Part shown: positions 48,125-57,962 of the stretch, piece after piece | How positions within the stretch are numbered: position 1 is the first letter of the stretch | Layout of the letters: every line of letters begins with the position of its first letter | Assembly (NCBI GenBank): GCA_963971225.1 | Contig: OZ020269.1 | Coordinates: forward strand, 78,530,450 to 78,594,449 | Direction of reading: 5' to 3' | Source of the DNA: Melieria omissa | Taxonomy: Eukaryota; Arthropoda; Insecta; Diptera; Ulidiidae | DNA: 64,000 bases | The notes under the pieces: generated by a model | What the model saw: the letters and a program-made list of their open reading frames with translations, nothing else | What the model was told of the DNA's origin: nothing | Database searches by the model: none | Made by a program: the position numbers and the translations under genes

Positions 48125-49357
48125 TCAGACTTCACTTGAGTTGCCTCGATATTGGGCTGAGGAGACGCTTGTCACTTCAGCCTCGTAGGCATTGGCACCC
48201 TCATTGTCGTTCGTTTGGTTGGCGGTTTCATTACCGTCCTCATCATCCAGTGTGGGCGTTTTGATGCGACTTCGTATAACTATGTCGCGGTCGATCGACG
48301 GTTGCAAATGCAAAGAATTCGACGCAATCATTGCATCCAGGGAATCTATGTCGCGTCCTTGTAGGCCCAACGTCAAGTTTACTTTGGACTGCTGCCCGGC
48401 AGTTAGTTCGCTGCTAGGTGGCACTTTGGGAGCGGTTGTCAGTGAGGGTGGACGCAAGCGAGCGGGATCCAGCAGTGAATGCATTTTAGTCTGCTTTTTT
48501 GGGGTGCGCGCTGGAGAGGTCTTGCGCGAATTTATAAGGGCTTTCAGCTGTTTGGCTCTGCTAGAAGAGAGTTGTTTATATTTTCCGAAACCAAAAGCAT
48601 ATGATGAAAACTTACGATTCGATTAGCTTCAATAACAGACGGTGATATTGCTCATACTCTTCGCTGTCGAACTCGTTGGGGTCATGACGGGCGTGTTCGT
48701 ACATGTCACAGAACTGATGGATCATACGCTGCCCGGACCCATTTAGTGTAGCCGTACCAAGTGTGGTCAGCAGGAATGCACGTAAGCTGTCGTAGGCATG
48801 CCGCGTGCTGCCATCGCCTCTGAGGATCTCAGATTCTGTGCGCCCAGAAGAGATACTTATTAGCAGCGCAACAATTCAACCAAATCAAATACCTAAAATC
48901 TTCACATCGTCTACTGCTTGCATGCGGTAGTAGTAGGGCGGCAGCTGCTGGTCTGGTCGCAAAATGTACTTGTCCTTCGTCCATAGCAGTTTCGGTTCTT
49001 GGGCAATTTTTTGTATGCAATCCAGACGCCTTTCAATTTCCCGACGCAGTGTCTGTAATTGGCGACAGAAGAGCATGTTGCTGCGTGCGCCTTACCCTGG
49101 AGGTCGCTCACCTTTTTGGCGTCATTCCCAACGGGTACGTGTGGCCCGCGTCGACTTCGCAGTGTGAATCGCATTATCTGTCGCTTGGCGAATATGAAAA
49201 GCATTACAAAGGTAAGCACTCCCCCACCGATAATAATTATTATCATAACACCCGAAAGTTGCTCCATTGTGCTAGTTCCTTGCAACAGCGGTGCAACACT
49301 CCTCAGCTCTCGTGCGTAGAAGTTATCCAACTTATCTATCCGAATGGTGCCATCCAT
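48125..49357 (-). CDS. C1orf43 homologue, single-pass membrane protein
   Basis: In human this poorly understood protein is linked to Golgi integrity and phagocytosis. The exons 49112-49357, 48893-49052, 48616-48835 and 48125-48560 join to 1062 nt (353 residues). The signature is a transmembrane segment (MIIIIIGGGVLTFVMLFIF) followed by AKRQIMRFTLRSRRGPHVPV, almost identical to human KRQIMRF..KSRRGPHVPVG. Then come a REIERRLDCIQ helix and YYYRMQAVDDVK. The C-terminal third (after about 250) is low-complexity and insect-specific. The start at 49357 gives 30 extra residues before MEQLSGV (49267), which matches where the human protein starts, so either ATG is possible. The last intron ends in a tandem TAGCAG acceptor. 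Confidence 0.9.
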
Positions 49358-49510
49358 AAAAAAACACGCAGTGCTCCTTTTAAAATGTTTATATCAGAGG
49401 GACAGTTTCTTTTGGTTTGAGCAACTTAAGGGGTACCAACTAGTGCTGGAACATACATCGATACATCAAACATCGATGTTTTTCTAGCTCTAGTACCAAC
49501 TTCAATTCTG

Positions 49511-50582
49511 TGGCCGTAAAGAATAACAGCCAAAATCGATTTTATGAAGTTTTCAGGAGAGCACTTATAATTTTTGAATTTAGCTTTAGATTTAACTTTG
49601 GCTATTCAGATTTTTGGGCGCAAAACATTCATTTTATAAGCAAAAGCCATAGAACTATTTGTAGTAGTACATTTCGGGGATTCTACGGTTTCCGTGGCGC
49701 CGCGATTTGATGATGGTTTTAGATAAATTGGCCGAAAATAAATCGAAAATGTGAAATAAAATTTTTGGATATCTCGCTTCGTTTTCGAGATATCGAGGCT
49801 CAAAGTGAAATTCACAACGAATATGAATTCAATGTAAATAACTGTAGATTTACCGTTATATGCAATGTTATGCGACGAAATCACAGAATTATGAAGGTTT
49901 TGCTTAAGAACTATCCTTTGCTATGAAAGGATTTGAACAAAAAATACTGTGCACACCTGATTGCTGCCTGATGTGGTGGTGACTCCCATGAGGGTTATTT
50001 TTTTAGCGCCCGGCCGAAGGCCGGCCACCTGGCAAAACTTATTGCTAAAAAAACTATGGCTTGGAACTATGGATTTGAACAAAAAATACTGTGCACACCT
50101 GACTGTTGCCTGATGTGGTGGTGACTCCCATGAGGGTTATTTTTTTAGCGCCCGGCCGAAGGCCGGCCACCTGGAAAAACTTATTGCTAAAAAAACTATG
50201 ACTTGGAACTATGGATTTGAACAAAAAATACTGTTCACACCTGACTGTTGCCTGATGTGGTGGCTTATGAGGAGGGTTATTTTTTAGCGCCCGGCGCTGA
50301 TCTGCTAAGATTGCATATAACAGTAAATTTACAGTTATTTACATTGAGCTCATATTCGTTGTGAATTTCACTTTGAACTTCGATATCTCGAAAACGAAGC
50401 GAGATATCGAAAAATTTTATTTTACATTTTCGATTTATTTTTGGCCAATTTATCTAAAACCATCATCAAATCGCGGCGCCACGGAAACCGTAGACGTGCC
50501 TACATTTCAATACGTCGAATGCAATGGTGGTAATAACTCAATTTTGTCATAACTCGACTTTGGCTGTTATTCCTTATGGCCA
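49511..50582. mobile_element. Foldback element with long inverted arms
   Basis: The left arm (49511-49858) and right arm (about 50316-50582) are inverted copies. The outer ends are TGGCC(G/A)TAA(A/G)GAATAACAGCC, and the shared inner text includes CCACGGAAACCGTAGA in the right arm and GATATCTCG...CGAGATATCG in both. The arms have diverged by several percent and carry indels. The loop holds 142-bp tandem repeats, a structure reminiscent of Foldback/Galileo-type elements. The right outer end overlaps the start of the element at 50577. Confidence 0.7.
49931..50300 (+). repeat. 142-bp tandem repeat, about 2.6 copies
   Basis: The phrase ATTTGAACAAAAAATACTGT starts at 49931, 50073 and 50215, giving an exact 142-bp period twice. 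Each unit contains GATGTGGTGGTGACTCC and, in the first two, the GC palindrome GCCCGGCCGAAGGCCGGCC. The third copy is truncated after AGCGCCCGGC. The units differ at only a few positions, suggesting recent amplification. They form the loop of the foldback element. Confidence 0.9.
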
Positions 50583-51354
50583 AACTCCATAAAGCGCGTT
50601 TCTGAAGTTCGGGGTTTGTCGTGTTATGGCGTTTCTCGCGTTATTCGCGTTGCAAATGGTCAAACTCCATAAAGCGCGTTTCACGCGTCAGCTTCTTCTT
50701 CTTACGTCAGTTGATGCTAATTTGTAAATGGCAAACTGCTGATTGATTTCGTTGTGAATTGTGAAAAACAACGAAATGAAATTGCTATACGACGTTAAAG
50801 ACTTTATAGAATTTACTGATTTCATTTTAAACAAAATAAATGCATATCGAACATTGCAAAAAATAAAAAAAGATTCAGTTAAATTCAATTTGTAGCAATT
50901 TATTTCACAGGGATGAGCAAAATTCGATCGACAACGAATAAGCTATCGAATTTCCAATACAGCGAAGACTAAGTTTCGTCTGTCAAAGAATTATGCTAAT
51001 TTTTAGGAATTTATCCACATTTTATGTTAAAATATTGGATTTCAAATGTTTCTTAAATGTATTTAATAGCTTTCGTGTAAAATAAATGCATTCGACTTTT
51101 GCGATTACACAAGTTTGTTATCGGCATTACCATTTAACCACATAATGTATGGCATCTTTAGGAGCTCTGTCAGCTGTTTGACGTCGTTTAGCGAGAAACG
51201 CGAGAGAAAGTTGAAAATAGTTCAACTTTTGCCGCGTTTCGGGCGTAGTCATGGAGTTTGCTTCATACAAATACACTGATTCAACTTTTTCTCGAAACAC
51301 GAGAAACGCCAAAAACGACGATACGCCTGAAACGCGCTTTATGGAGTTTGGCCA
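50577..51354. mobile_element. MITE with 26-bp perfect inverted ends and TTA flanks
   Basis: The ends TGGCCAAACTCCATAAAGCG (continuing CGTTTC) are perfectly inverted over 26 bp and flanked by TTA on each side (50574-50576 and 51355-51357). A third copy of the end motif lies inside at about 50657. The 3-bp TTA duplication fits PIF/Harbinger, but three bases are weak evidence. Several GAGAAACGC/GCGTTTCTC motifs recur inside. No transposase frame was seen. Confidence 0.65.
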
Positions 51355-51828
51355 TTACAGCTACAGAATTTTCAATACGAATACGAGTACATGCGTGCAC
51401 TGCTAATATTGTCTGTCAGCTGATTGATTAAAGGCGAAAACACAGGGAGCTCAGACTGGGAGCTCATTAACAAGAAAATTTGCATACGGAATATGAGAGT
51501 TGTTGCCAATTGTTCTCATTGAGCAGGGTGGTGGTGGTGCAGTTTAAATTTATGACCAAAAAAGTAGATCGCCACAAATCTCAAAAATATCAAAAATTTC
51601 ATTTTTGAAACCGAAAATTTTCTAATAAACTAGTTATATATGCCTGTTTAGTGTATCATTAGGTTGAAACTACAATTTATAAGAAAATTTGTCATACATT
51701 TTGGGAACACATTATATATTATGGGATCAATAACGTCTTTCTCTATAAAATCCTGAATTTTTTTCGAAAACATTCAAAATATTGTGGTAACATACATACA
51801 TATATAACTTTTTTGGCCCCCGGAAATA

Positions 51829-53431
51829 CAGTGCGTTAAGAAATGATAGCACCATTGATCTTTTGTATCATAACTTCCACTCTAATGATCGAAGAATGGA
51901 AAAACTTGGTCGAAATATCCATTGCATATATTTAAATAATGTCCCGCACCCAAAATTCCGAAATGTTCAATACAAAGGACAAACTATGAATTTACATAAA
52001 AAAGTCACTTTCACAAGCGTTAAGAAATGATAGCACCACTTACAACACTTCTTTTTATTTTTTCGCAATGCACTTTTTTTTTTGTTTAATATGAATTGGG
52101 AGTTCCTCTACTCTTAATTGTTGAATTAATTCTCTTTGGCATGGACTCGATCAAATTTTGTAAAAGATTATGAGGTAATCCTTCCCAGATCCGGACAATT
52201 TCTTTTTGGAGCTGTGTCACATCCTCGAACTGCCGACAATCGTCGTAAGCTTGCCGTGCCATGATTCCCCATAGGTTCTCTATTGGGTTCAGATCCGGCG
52301 ATCTTGCTGGCCATTCGAGGATAGGAATATTACGCGATTGTAACCATTCTTTTCTATTTCTCGATGCGTGCACTGCTGTGTTATCCTGCATGAACATAAA
52401 ATCCACGGCGGAAAACTTGTCGATATATGGAAGAAGATGTTCCTGAAGGAGCTCTTGATACCGCGCAGAGTTCAAGCGTGTATCAGTAAATGCCAGGGAT
52501 GCTTTTCCATGAGCTGAAATGCTGCCCAAACCATTAATGATCCACCACAGAAAATCCTTTTTGAGAAAAGCCTCGGTTCCTTGCGCAGATCATGCCAGTA
52601 ATGTCGAAATTCATGTGGTCTATCTAGATTGAATTTTTTTTCGTCAGACCAGATAATCTGGAAGGGTAAATCAGGCTTAAATTTAATTTTCTAGGCTTAG
52701 TTTTGTTTCTTATGCTTACCGATGCCCACTCGCTGCACCATGTTTGGTACGCATCGGCTCGTTTGTCGATATGCGTACGTTTTAGAGCAGGAGCTTTGGT
52801 AATTGTTTTATATTCTAGGAATTTAGTATCCTTTAGTGCCTTCCAGAAGGTAACATAGGGCACATGTGGTGAAAATTCGCTTCTTAAATGACGCGTGTCC
52901 TTTGATGAATTAGAAGCAGCTCTACAAATGATACGTCTATCCGCTTTGGAGAGACCGCATGCACGACCTGGGCTTCTCTTATTTGCATAAGCTGTGGGAT
53001 TGCGCAAAAATTTGCCAACTACCGTGTGACAACGGCTAATCCGACGTCCAATTTCGCGGTTTGTTAGACCTTCATCTTTAAGAGCGCTTATGACGGCTTT
53101 TTCGTCTTATTCCAGTTCCACCTTTCTGCCCATTGCGTTCACTTCTTCTTCACTTCTTTAGTTTTGACAATAGAAGTTTGACAAAAAAGTCAAAGGCCGT
53201 ACAAAAATAAAATATTGTAAGTGGTGCTATCATTTCTTAACGCTTGCGAAAGTGACTTTTTTATGTAAATTCACATTTTGTCCTTTGTATCGAACATTTC
53301 GGAATTTTGGGTGCGGGACATTATTTAAATATATGCAATGGATATTTCGACCAAGTTTTTTCATTCTTCGATCATTAGCATGGAAGTTATGGTACAAAAG
53401 GTCAATGGTGCTATCATTTCTTAACGCAGTG
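51829..53431 (-). mobile_element. Tc1-like transposon, nearly complete
   Basis: The element is bounded by TA (51827-51828 and 53432-53433) with about 220-bp inverted terminal repeats. The outer motif CAGTGCGTTAAGAAATGATA has its core (GCGTTAAGAAATGATAGCACCA) repeated at the inner end of each arm. This is the inverted-repeat/direct-repeat layout of Tc1 subgroups such as S and Paris. The transposase is on the minus strand (52086-53133). The 1603-bp length is normal. Arms are a few percent different, consistent with moderate age. Confidence 0.92.
52086..53133 (-). pseudogene. Tc1-like transposase with one intron, disabled
   Basis: Reading on the minus strand from an ATG at 53133 (MGRKVELE), there is an early in-frame stop. 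The helix-turn-helix region follows (GLTNREIGRRISRCHTVV), then the AT-hook-like KRSPGRACG, then a 63-nt intron (GTAAGC to TTCCAG, near 52657-52719). Next come WSDEKKFNLD (first Asp) and FMFMQDNTAVHAS (second Asp), then SPDLNPIENLWG (third acidic residue, Glu). The end is RGTPNSY. A one-base deletion near 52515 shifts the frame between the first and second Asp. The stop plus frameshift make this copy inactive, while all three catalytic positions remain. Confidence 0.85.
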
Positions 53432-54195
53432 TATCTGTATTGTGCATACGAATTTGTACACGAGTGTAAAGGATCTGCAGTTTTATGTTGAAGGCATCAC
53501 GCATTTCGAAATGGCTTATTTCAGCAAAACGTCGAAGCAAATATAATAAAGCATGACCAATTCCATTATACAAAAATATACAGGTAGTTCAATGCGACAG
53601 ATAAAAATAAAATTGACAATTGGAAAAAAAATATTTGTTTACAAATTTTGTACTACTATATTAATTTTTGCTACAGAGCTGCAATTCCACACACTCAGTT
53701 TATGTAGTATATCATTCAGTATCTGTATTTTTTACTTGTTTTTGCACCCTTAAAATTTTATTTTTAAATGTCAAAAATGCAAATGACTTTTAATTTTGCT
53801 CGATTTAATCTACCTGTATATTTTTGTATCATGACCAATTCTATGGAACACATCACAAAATGAAAGCGCTTTCAAAAGTTTCAAAAGATTCTACCTCTTT
53901 TTGACAATTCAAAACCACAACAAACGAAAATTATCCAATTGCTGGAAAAAATATGTAAAATATCCTTAGCATATAAGGCATAGACGCGGCAAACAGCATT
54001 AAGTTCTTTCAAAAAGGCATGAGGACTGAGCGTTTGACAGTTGCCAAACGAAATGCAAATAAGGTAATGTAAGCACTTTGAAATGACTTATTTGAAATTA
54101 ACCATTTGGGCTCAATGAAGACGTAGTATTACACATAGTAGCTTAATTATAATTACGACATAGTAGCTTAATAGTCATAAATTTTACTGGCTTAA
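53432..54195. other. No feature recognised
   Basis: AT-rich intergenic DNA between two transposons, with no domain-bearing frame or matched terminal repeats. Confidence 0.4.
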
Positions 54196-54691
54196 CCCAT
54201 TAAAACCTGACCCCAGAAGGGCTTGTGCGATTTCCATAAAATTTTGCACAATCTTAGTAATTGACCTAATCAAGAAAAAAAATCAAGAAAATAATTCATA
54301 CCCCCACCCCCTGAACCAGGAGGGTACGTTGCGCAAACGCAATTTGGGCCTTAGTCACATACAAAACATAAAATTAAAAAAAAAAAAATTTTTTTAAACT
54401 TATTTTTAAATAGTTTAGCATTACAAAATGCAGCCCACAAAGGGATTTTGATAGGTTTGAAGAATAAGTATTTTTAATTGAATTTCAAAAATTCCCCAAA
54501 AAAAACCTTTGACTTTGGATCGAAAAAAAGATATGAATATTTAAAAAATTTTGAAATTTCGGTATGGCAGAATCTAAAACGATCAATTCTAATCCAATTC
54601 TACCCATTTTCAAGTCTTATATCTTTATGAATTACTTAATGTAGCGAAATTCCCAAACGTTGCGCAAACGCAACGCTCAGGGCTTAATGGG
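54196..54691. mobile_element. piggyBac-like MITE B (TTAA-flanked), 496 bp
   Basis: The left end is CCCATTAAAACCTGA and the right end, inverted, is CCCATTAAGCCCTGA. TTAA lies directly outside on each side (54192-54195 and 54692-54695). The motif GTTGCGCAAACGCAA occurs subterminally on both sides (about 54328 and 54658). CCC at the terminus plus TTAA is the piggyBac signature. It is non-coding. Confidence 0.8.
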
Positions 54692-54889
54692 TTAAGCCAG
54701 CTAAGCAAGCTCAACTGTATTCAACAATCTTGAGCTTATTTTAAATGTTAATAGTATTACAGGGCTATACTGGCAAAGACTGTTGAAACACTTTCAAAAG
54801 ATTATTGAAAGACTGAATGAAAGATTTTAGCTATTCCAACGAAAAAAATCTTTCGGAAAAAGCTCTAAAATTCAACACTCGAGTTGAAA

Positions 54890-54995
54890 AGCTGTTTTCG
54901 GCGAACAGCATTGCCAGCCAACTCTTTTTCTGTGAAATTTGAAGCAATTTTGCAATGATGAAAGAAAATTATTTTTCCAATTTTCATTATGATTT
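54890..54995 (+). repeat. Fragment related to the P-like MITE at 55855
   Basis: The text AACAGCATTGCCAGCCAACT, then CTTTTTCTGTGAAATTT and GCAATGATGAAAGAA, recurs with few changes at 55962-56040 inside the MITE at 55855-56324. No ends are recognisable, so this is a fragment of a related copy. Confidence 0.6.
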
Positions 54996-55289
54996 TCTTT
55001 TTAATTACAGATGTGTTTATCAGGATTATTCTGCAGTTACGTATTTCTTTTTAGAAAAGACAAGAACTGGTGTAAAAATATGAATTCAAATTAATTGTTT
55101 TATTTTTTATGTGATGTTAATGATGTTGTCAGATTTAACCTTAAGGCAATGAACAGCACATGAAGACAAACACTTTCGGCCAATTTTACCAAATGGGACG
55201 CTATACGCTTTAACAAAATTGGGAAATATTGAGAACTTACTTCCAAAGTGGAGAGTCTTCAACCCAAACTGTAAGAAATTAAAAAAAAA

Positions 55290-55830
55290 GATTTTTACAA
55301 AAGACGCAGTTCGTGGATAAATTTGTGAAGCGAGCTCGTGAAACTGGATCGTTAATGGGCCAAACAATCTGTTCCCGTTCTACATCCATCAACGTCAACT
55401 CGCCATCGCTCTCAGGAATTGAACATTTCCCGCACTTCTTTGATGAGAATTAGAGCATAAAGGTCTCGGTATAAGGGTTACAAAATTCAATTGGTCCAAA
55501 AACTGAAGGCTCATGACCATCCGGCACGTAACAATCGAACTTTTGGGCACCGTTCTCGAAAATCGAATAATCAGCCGAAATTCTGAAGTCAATTGGCCGC
55601 CTCCGAGCTGCGATATAAGTCCGTTGGACTTTTTTGTGGGGAGCCGTAAATGACAAGTGTTACGCTAACCATCCAGAGACGATTAAAGCTTCGAAACCAG
55701 AAATCTAAGTTGCCATTCAGGAAATTCTACCCGGAACAATCGAAAAAGTACTTGAAAATTGGGTTGACCGAATGGCGTACTGTAAGACCAGTCGTGGCAG
55801 TCATATGAACGATATCGTTTTTCATTCTTA
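55290..55830 (+). pseudogene. Degraded IS630-like DDE transposase (DUF4817/HTH type)
   Basis: Scattered plus-strand frames give FVDKFVKRARETGSLMGQ (helix-turn-helix end), then LDFFVGSRK, then a tail RMAYCKTSRGSHMNDIVFH. In intact relatives common in insects the corresponding text is DFFLWGYLK...and C...GGHLxDIIFH at the C-terminus. Many stops and shifts remain. The order and spacing fit one collapsed transposase ending just before the MITE at 55855. Confidence 0.55.
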
Positions 55831-55854
55831 AATAACAAAGTCCAATAATGTAAT

Positions 55855-56324
55855 CATGGCACAATAAACAAGGTAGTGGCAGGAAGGAGCGAATTTTATT
55901 TTTTTCTCGTCAGAGTTCGGTAGGTTGTCAGAAATTTTTGTTTGTTTTGTTTACTTTCGGCCAACAGCATTGCCAGTCAACTCTTTTTCTGTGAAATTTT
56001 AAGCGTTTTTGCAATGAGGAAAGAATATTATTTTTCCGATTTTTGTTAACTTTTATGAATTAACACAAAATTGGCGAACTATGGACTTAGCACTTTTGCC
56101 CCCTAATTGTAAAACAATAGATTAAAACAATGAAGCTATGTACTTTTCCTGTTAATTGGTGTATTTTTACGTTTTTACGTTACCAAGTGGTCTATTCGAT
56201 GCTGGCAATACTGTTGGCAAGAGAACCGTCCGTCCGATTTGACAATGAACCGAACAAAAACACTAACAAAATACACGTGAATTTTTTCGCTCCTTCCTGC
56301 CACTACCTTGTTTATTGTGCCATG
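55855..56324. mobile_element. P-superfamily-like MITE, 470 bp
   Basis: The ends CATGGCACAATAAACAAGGT are perfectly inverted for over 35 bp (continuing AGTGGCAGGAAGGAGC). The octamer AATGTAAT flanks both sides exactly (55847-55854 and 56325-56332). End sequence (CATG...AAGGT) and 8-bp duplication agree with the P superfamily. No transposase is inside. A right end of a relative lies at 25337. Confidence 0.85.
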
Positions 56325-56635
56325 AATGTAATAAAACAGGAATTTTCAAAAAATATTCATTAGTTTTTTATAACCAATTCAAATTCCAAATCTTAAATGG
56401 TCCACCCTGTATTTAAAATAGTTTTCCACAAGTTTAGAGCAAGTCTATACACGTTTGTATGTGTGTATGTTATGTTGTTTCGACAGACTGATTAAACAAA
56501 TATTAACTTTTGTTTGTCTCCATACATGTCACAACCTGCCAACAACACAATATTACCAAATTGAAGCATGTGCCCACGATATTTCCATCAGTACGAACTC
56601 TAATTTTCTAGCGGGCGGTTTTAACGTTAGCGACT

Positions 56636-57019
56636 ATGAAGGTTTTAATAGTTTGCTTAGTATTGCTAAACGTTCTTGCACTGCAGCGTGAAAACGCCAA
56701 AGCAGCAAGTATCGGTCCGGAAAAGAAAGATCAACAAGTGAAGGAAAAAACCAAAGGGAACCAGACAGAAGAAGAGGTGGAATTATTTGAAGTATATATC
56801 CATAAGGCAACTAGGAATGATTCGTATGCGCAACTGTTCGGGTACGATATGGACAATGCCAGGAAATTCTACAAAAAGGAATGGCAACGGTTGCTGATAC
56901 GGTACGCGCCTTTGCGCTACGACGCAATCGACGAGGTTCCAACTGCGATCAGCAACAATACCCAGAGGCAGAAAACAATCAAGACGAAAAAGCGTGCAAA
57001 TAACCAAAGGAAGGATTGA
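56636..57019 (+). CDS. Small secreted protein of unknown function
   Basis: A single open frame of 127 residues starts at ATG 56636. Residues 1-23 (MKVLIVCLVLLNVLALQREN then AKA) form a typical signal peptide with a likely cleavage after AKA. The mature part is charged: an acidic TEEEVELFEVYIHK segment, a central AQLFGYDMDNARKFYKKEWQ helix-like segment, and a lysine/arginine-rich end (KTIKTKKRANNQRKD). There are no cysteines in the mature part, so it is not a disulfide-rich toxin type. I do not recognise the family; small fast-evolving secreted proteins like this are often glandular or reproductive in flies (inference). An AATAAA lies at 57347, inside the following MITE. Confidence 0.6.
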   Translation: MKVLIVCLVLLNVLALQRENAKAASIGPEKKDQQVKEKTKGNQTEEEVELFEVYIHKATRNDSYAQLFGYDMDNARKFYKKEWQRLLIRYAPLRYDAIDEVPTAISNNTQRQKTIKTKKRANNQRKD

Positions 57020-57188
57020 TCCCTGCATTATTGTTATAAAGCCCTTTGGCGAAGAAGAACGATCATTTGAATCTAATTGGAAATATCCAAGAAAAGTGAT
57101 AACTAAAAGACTTACAGACCATTAAACATATCTCAACTCACAATGAAACGGACTTAAATATTCATGAGAGCAATTTCACGGCTTTTAA

Positions 57189-57462
57189 CCCTCAATCGCC
57201 CACCCTGAGTCCAGGGGACTCACTACGAACTTTAATAAGTTGGTACAGGTTTAGTTTTGGCGTCCAGCTTGACGGCGTACAGCTAGAGTTATGTAAAGAT
57301 ATGGAATGAGATCTGTTACAAGAGGTCTTAATGTGGCCTGCAGATAAATAAAAAACCATACAAATTTAAAAGATGTTACATTTTTTCGTAAACAAAATAT
57401 GTGGGTCCCGGGGACTCAGGGTTGGTAGATACGTGATTTTAATAGGGGTGGGTGATTGAGGG
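57189..57462. mobile_element. piggyBac-like MITE C (TTAA-flanked), 274 bp
   Basis: The left end is CCCTCAATCGCCCACC and the right end, inverted, is CCCTCAATCACCCACC. TTAA lies outside on both sides (57185-57188 and 57463-57466). Farther in, both arms share GACTC(A/C) next to a GGGG/CCCC run. It is non-coding and lies in the 3' flank of the small secreted-protein gene. Confidence 0.82.
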
Positions 57463-57962
57463 TTAAATTTTATATCAGAGGAACCTATACGCCCTAAATA
57501 ATATATAAATATGAAAATAAAAATTAAAAAGTAAAAAAAAAAACTGAAGGTAAAAAGAAAGTCCATATTGAAAATATCCAATCGAAATTGAAAAGTATTG
57601 AAACACAATGTCCTAATTTAAACACTTCTGAATATTTATCCAAACATTCCCCAAAGTTAATAAAATAAATTCGAATTAAGTTCGGACCAGCAAATTATAT
57701 CCTTAATACGCCAAAAACAAGCTGCATTTACATATCTAAGCCCTCTTCCATTGTGAGTCAAGATAGGTACGTACATGTGCGCATACAAGTGTCCGTTTGT
57801 ATGTATGTATGTAGATCGATGGGAATGAAAAGCAAATATATAATGGGCTGTTTGTAAAAACTTTAAACTTTCTGTTCCTCAGTGTTCATTAGTAAGTACA
57901 TGTGATTGTTTCTGAATGAAGGGAAAAACAGAGTATTGAAGAAATGAACTTTCGACCTTCAG

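Noticed and set aside
49931..50300. CRISPR-like repeat array
   Set aside because: The 142-bp units are contiguous tandem repeats without spacers in a eukaryotic genome.
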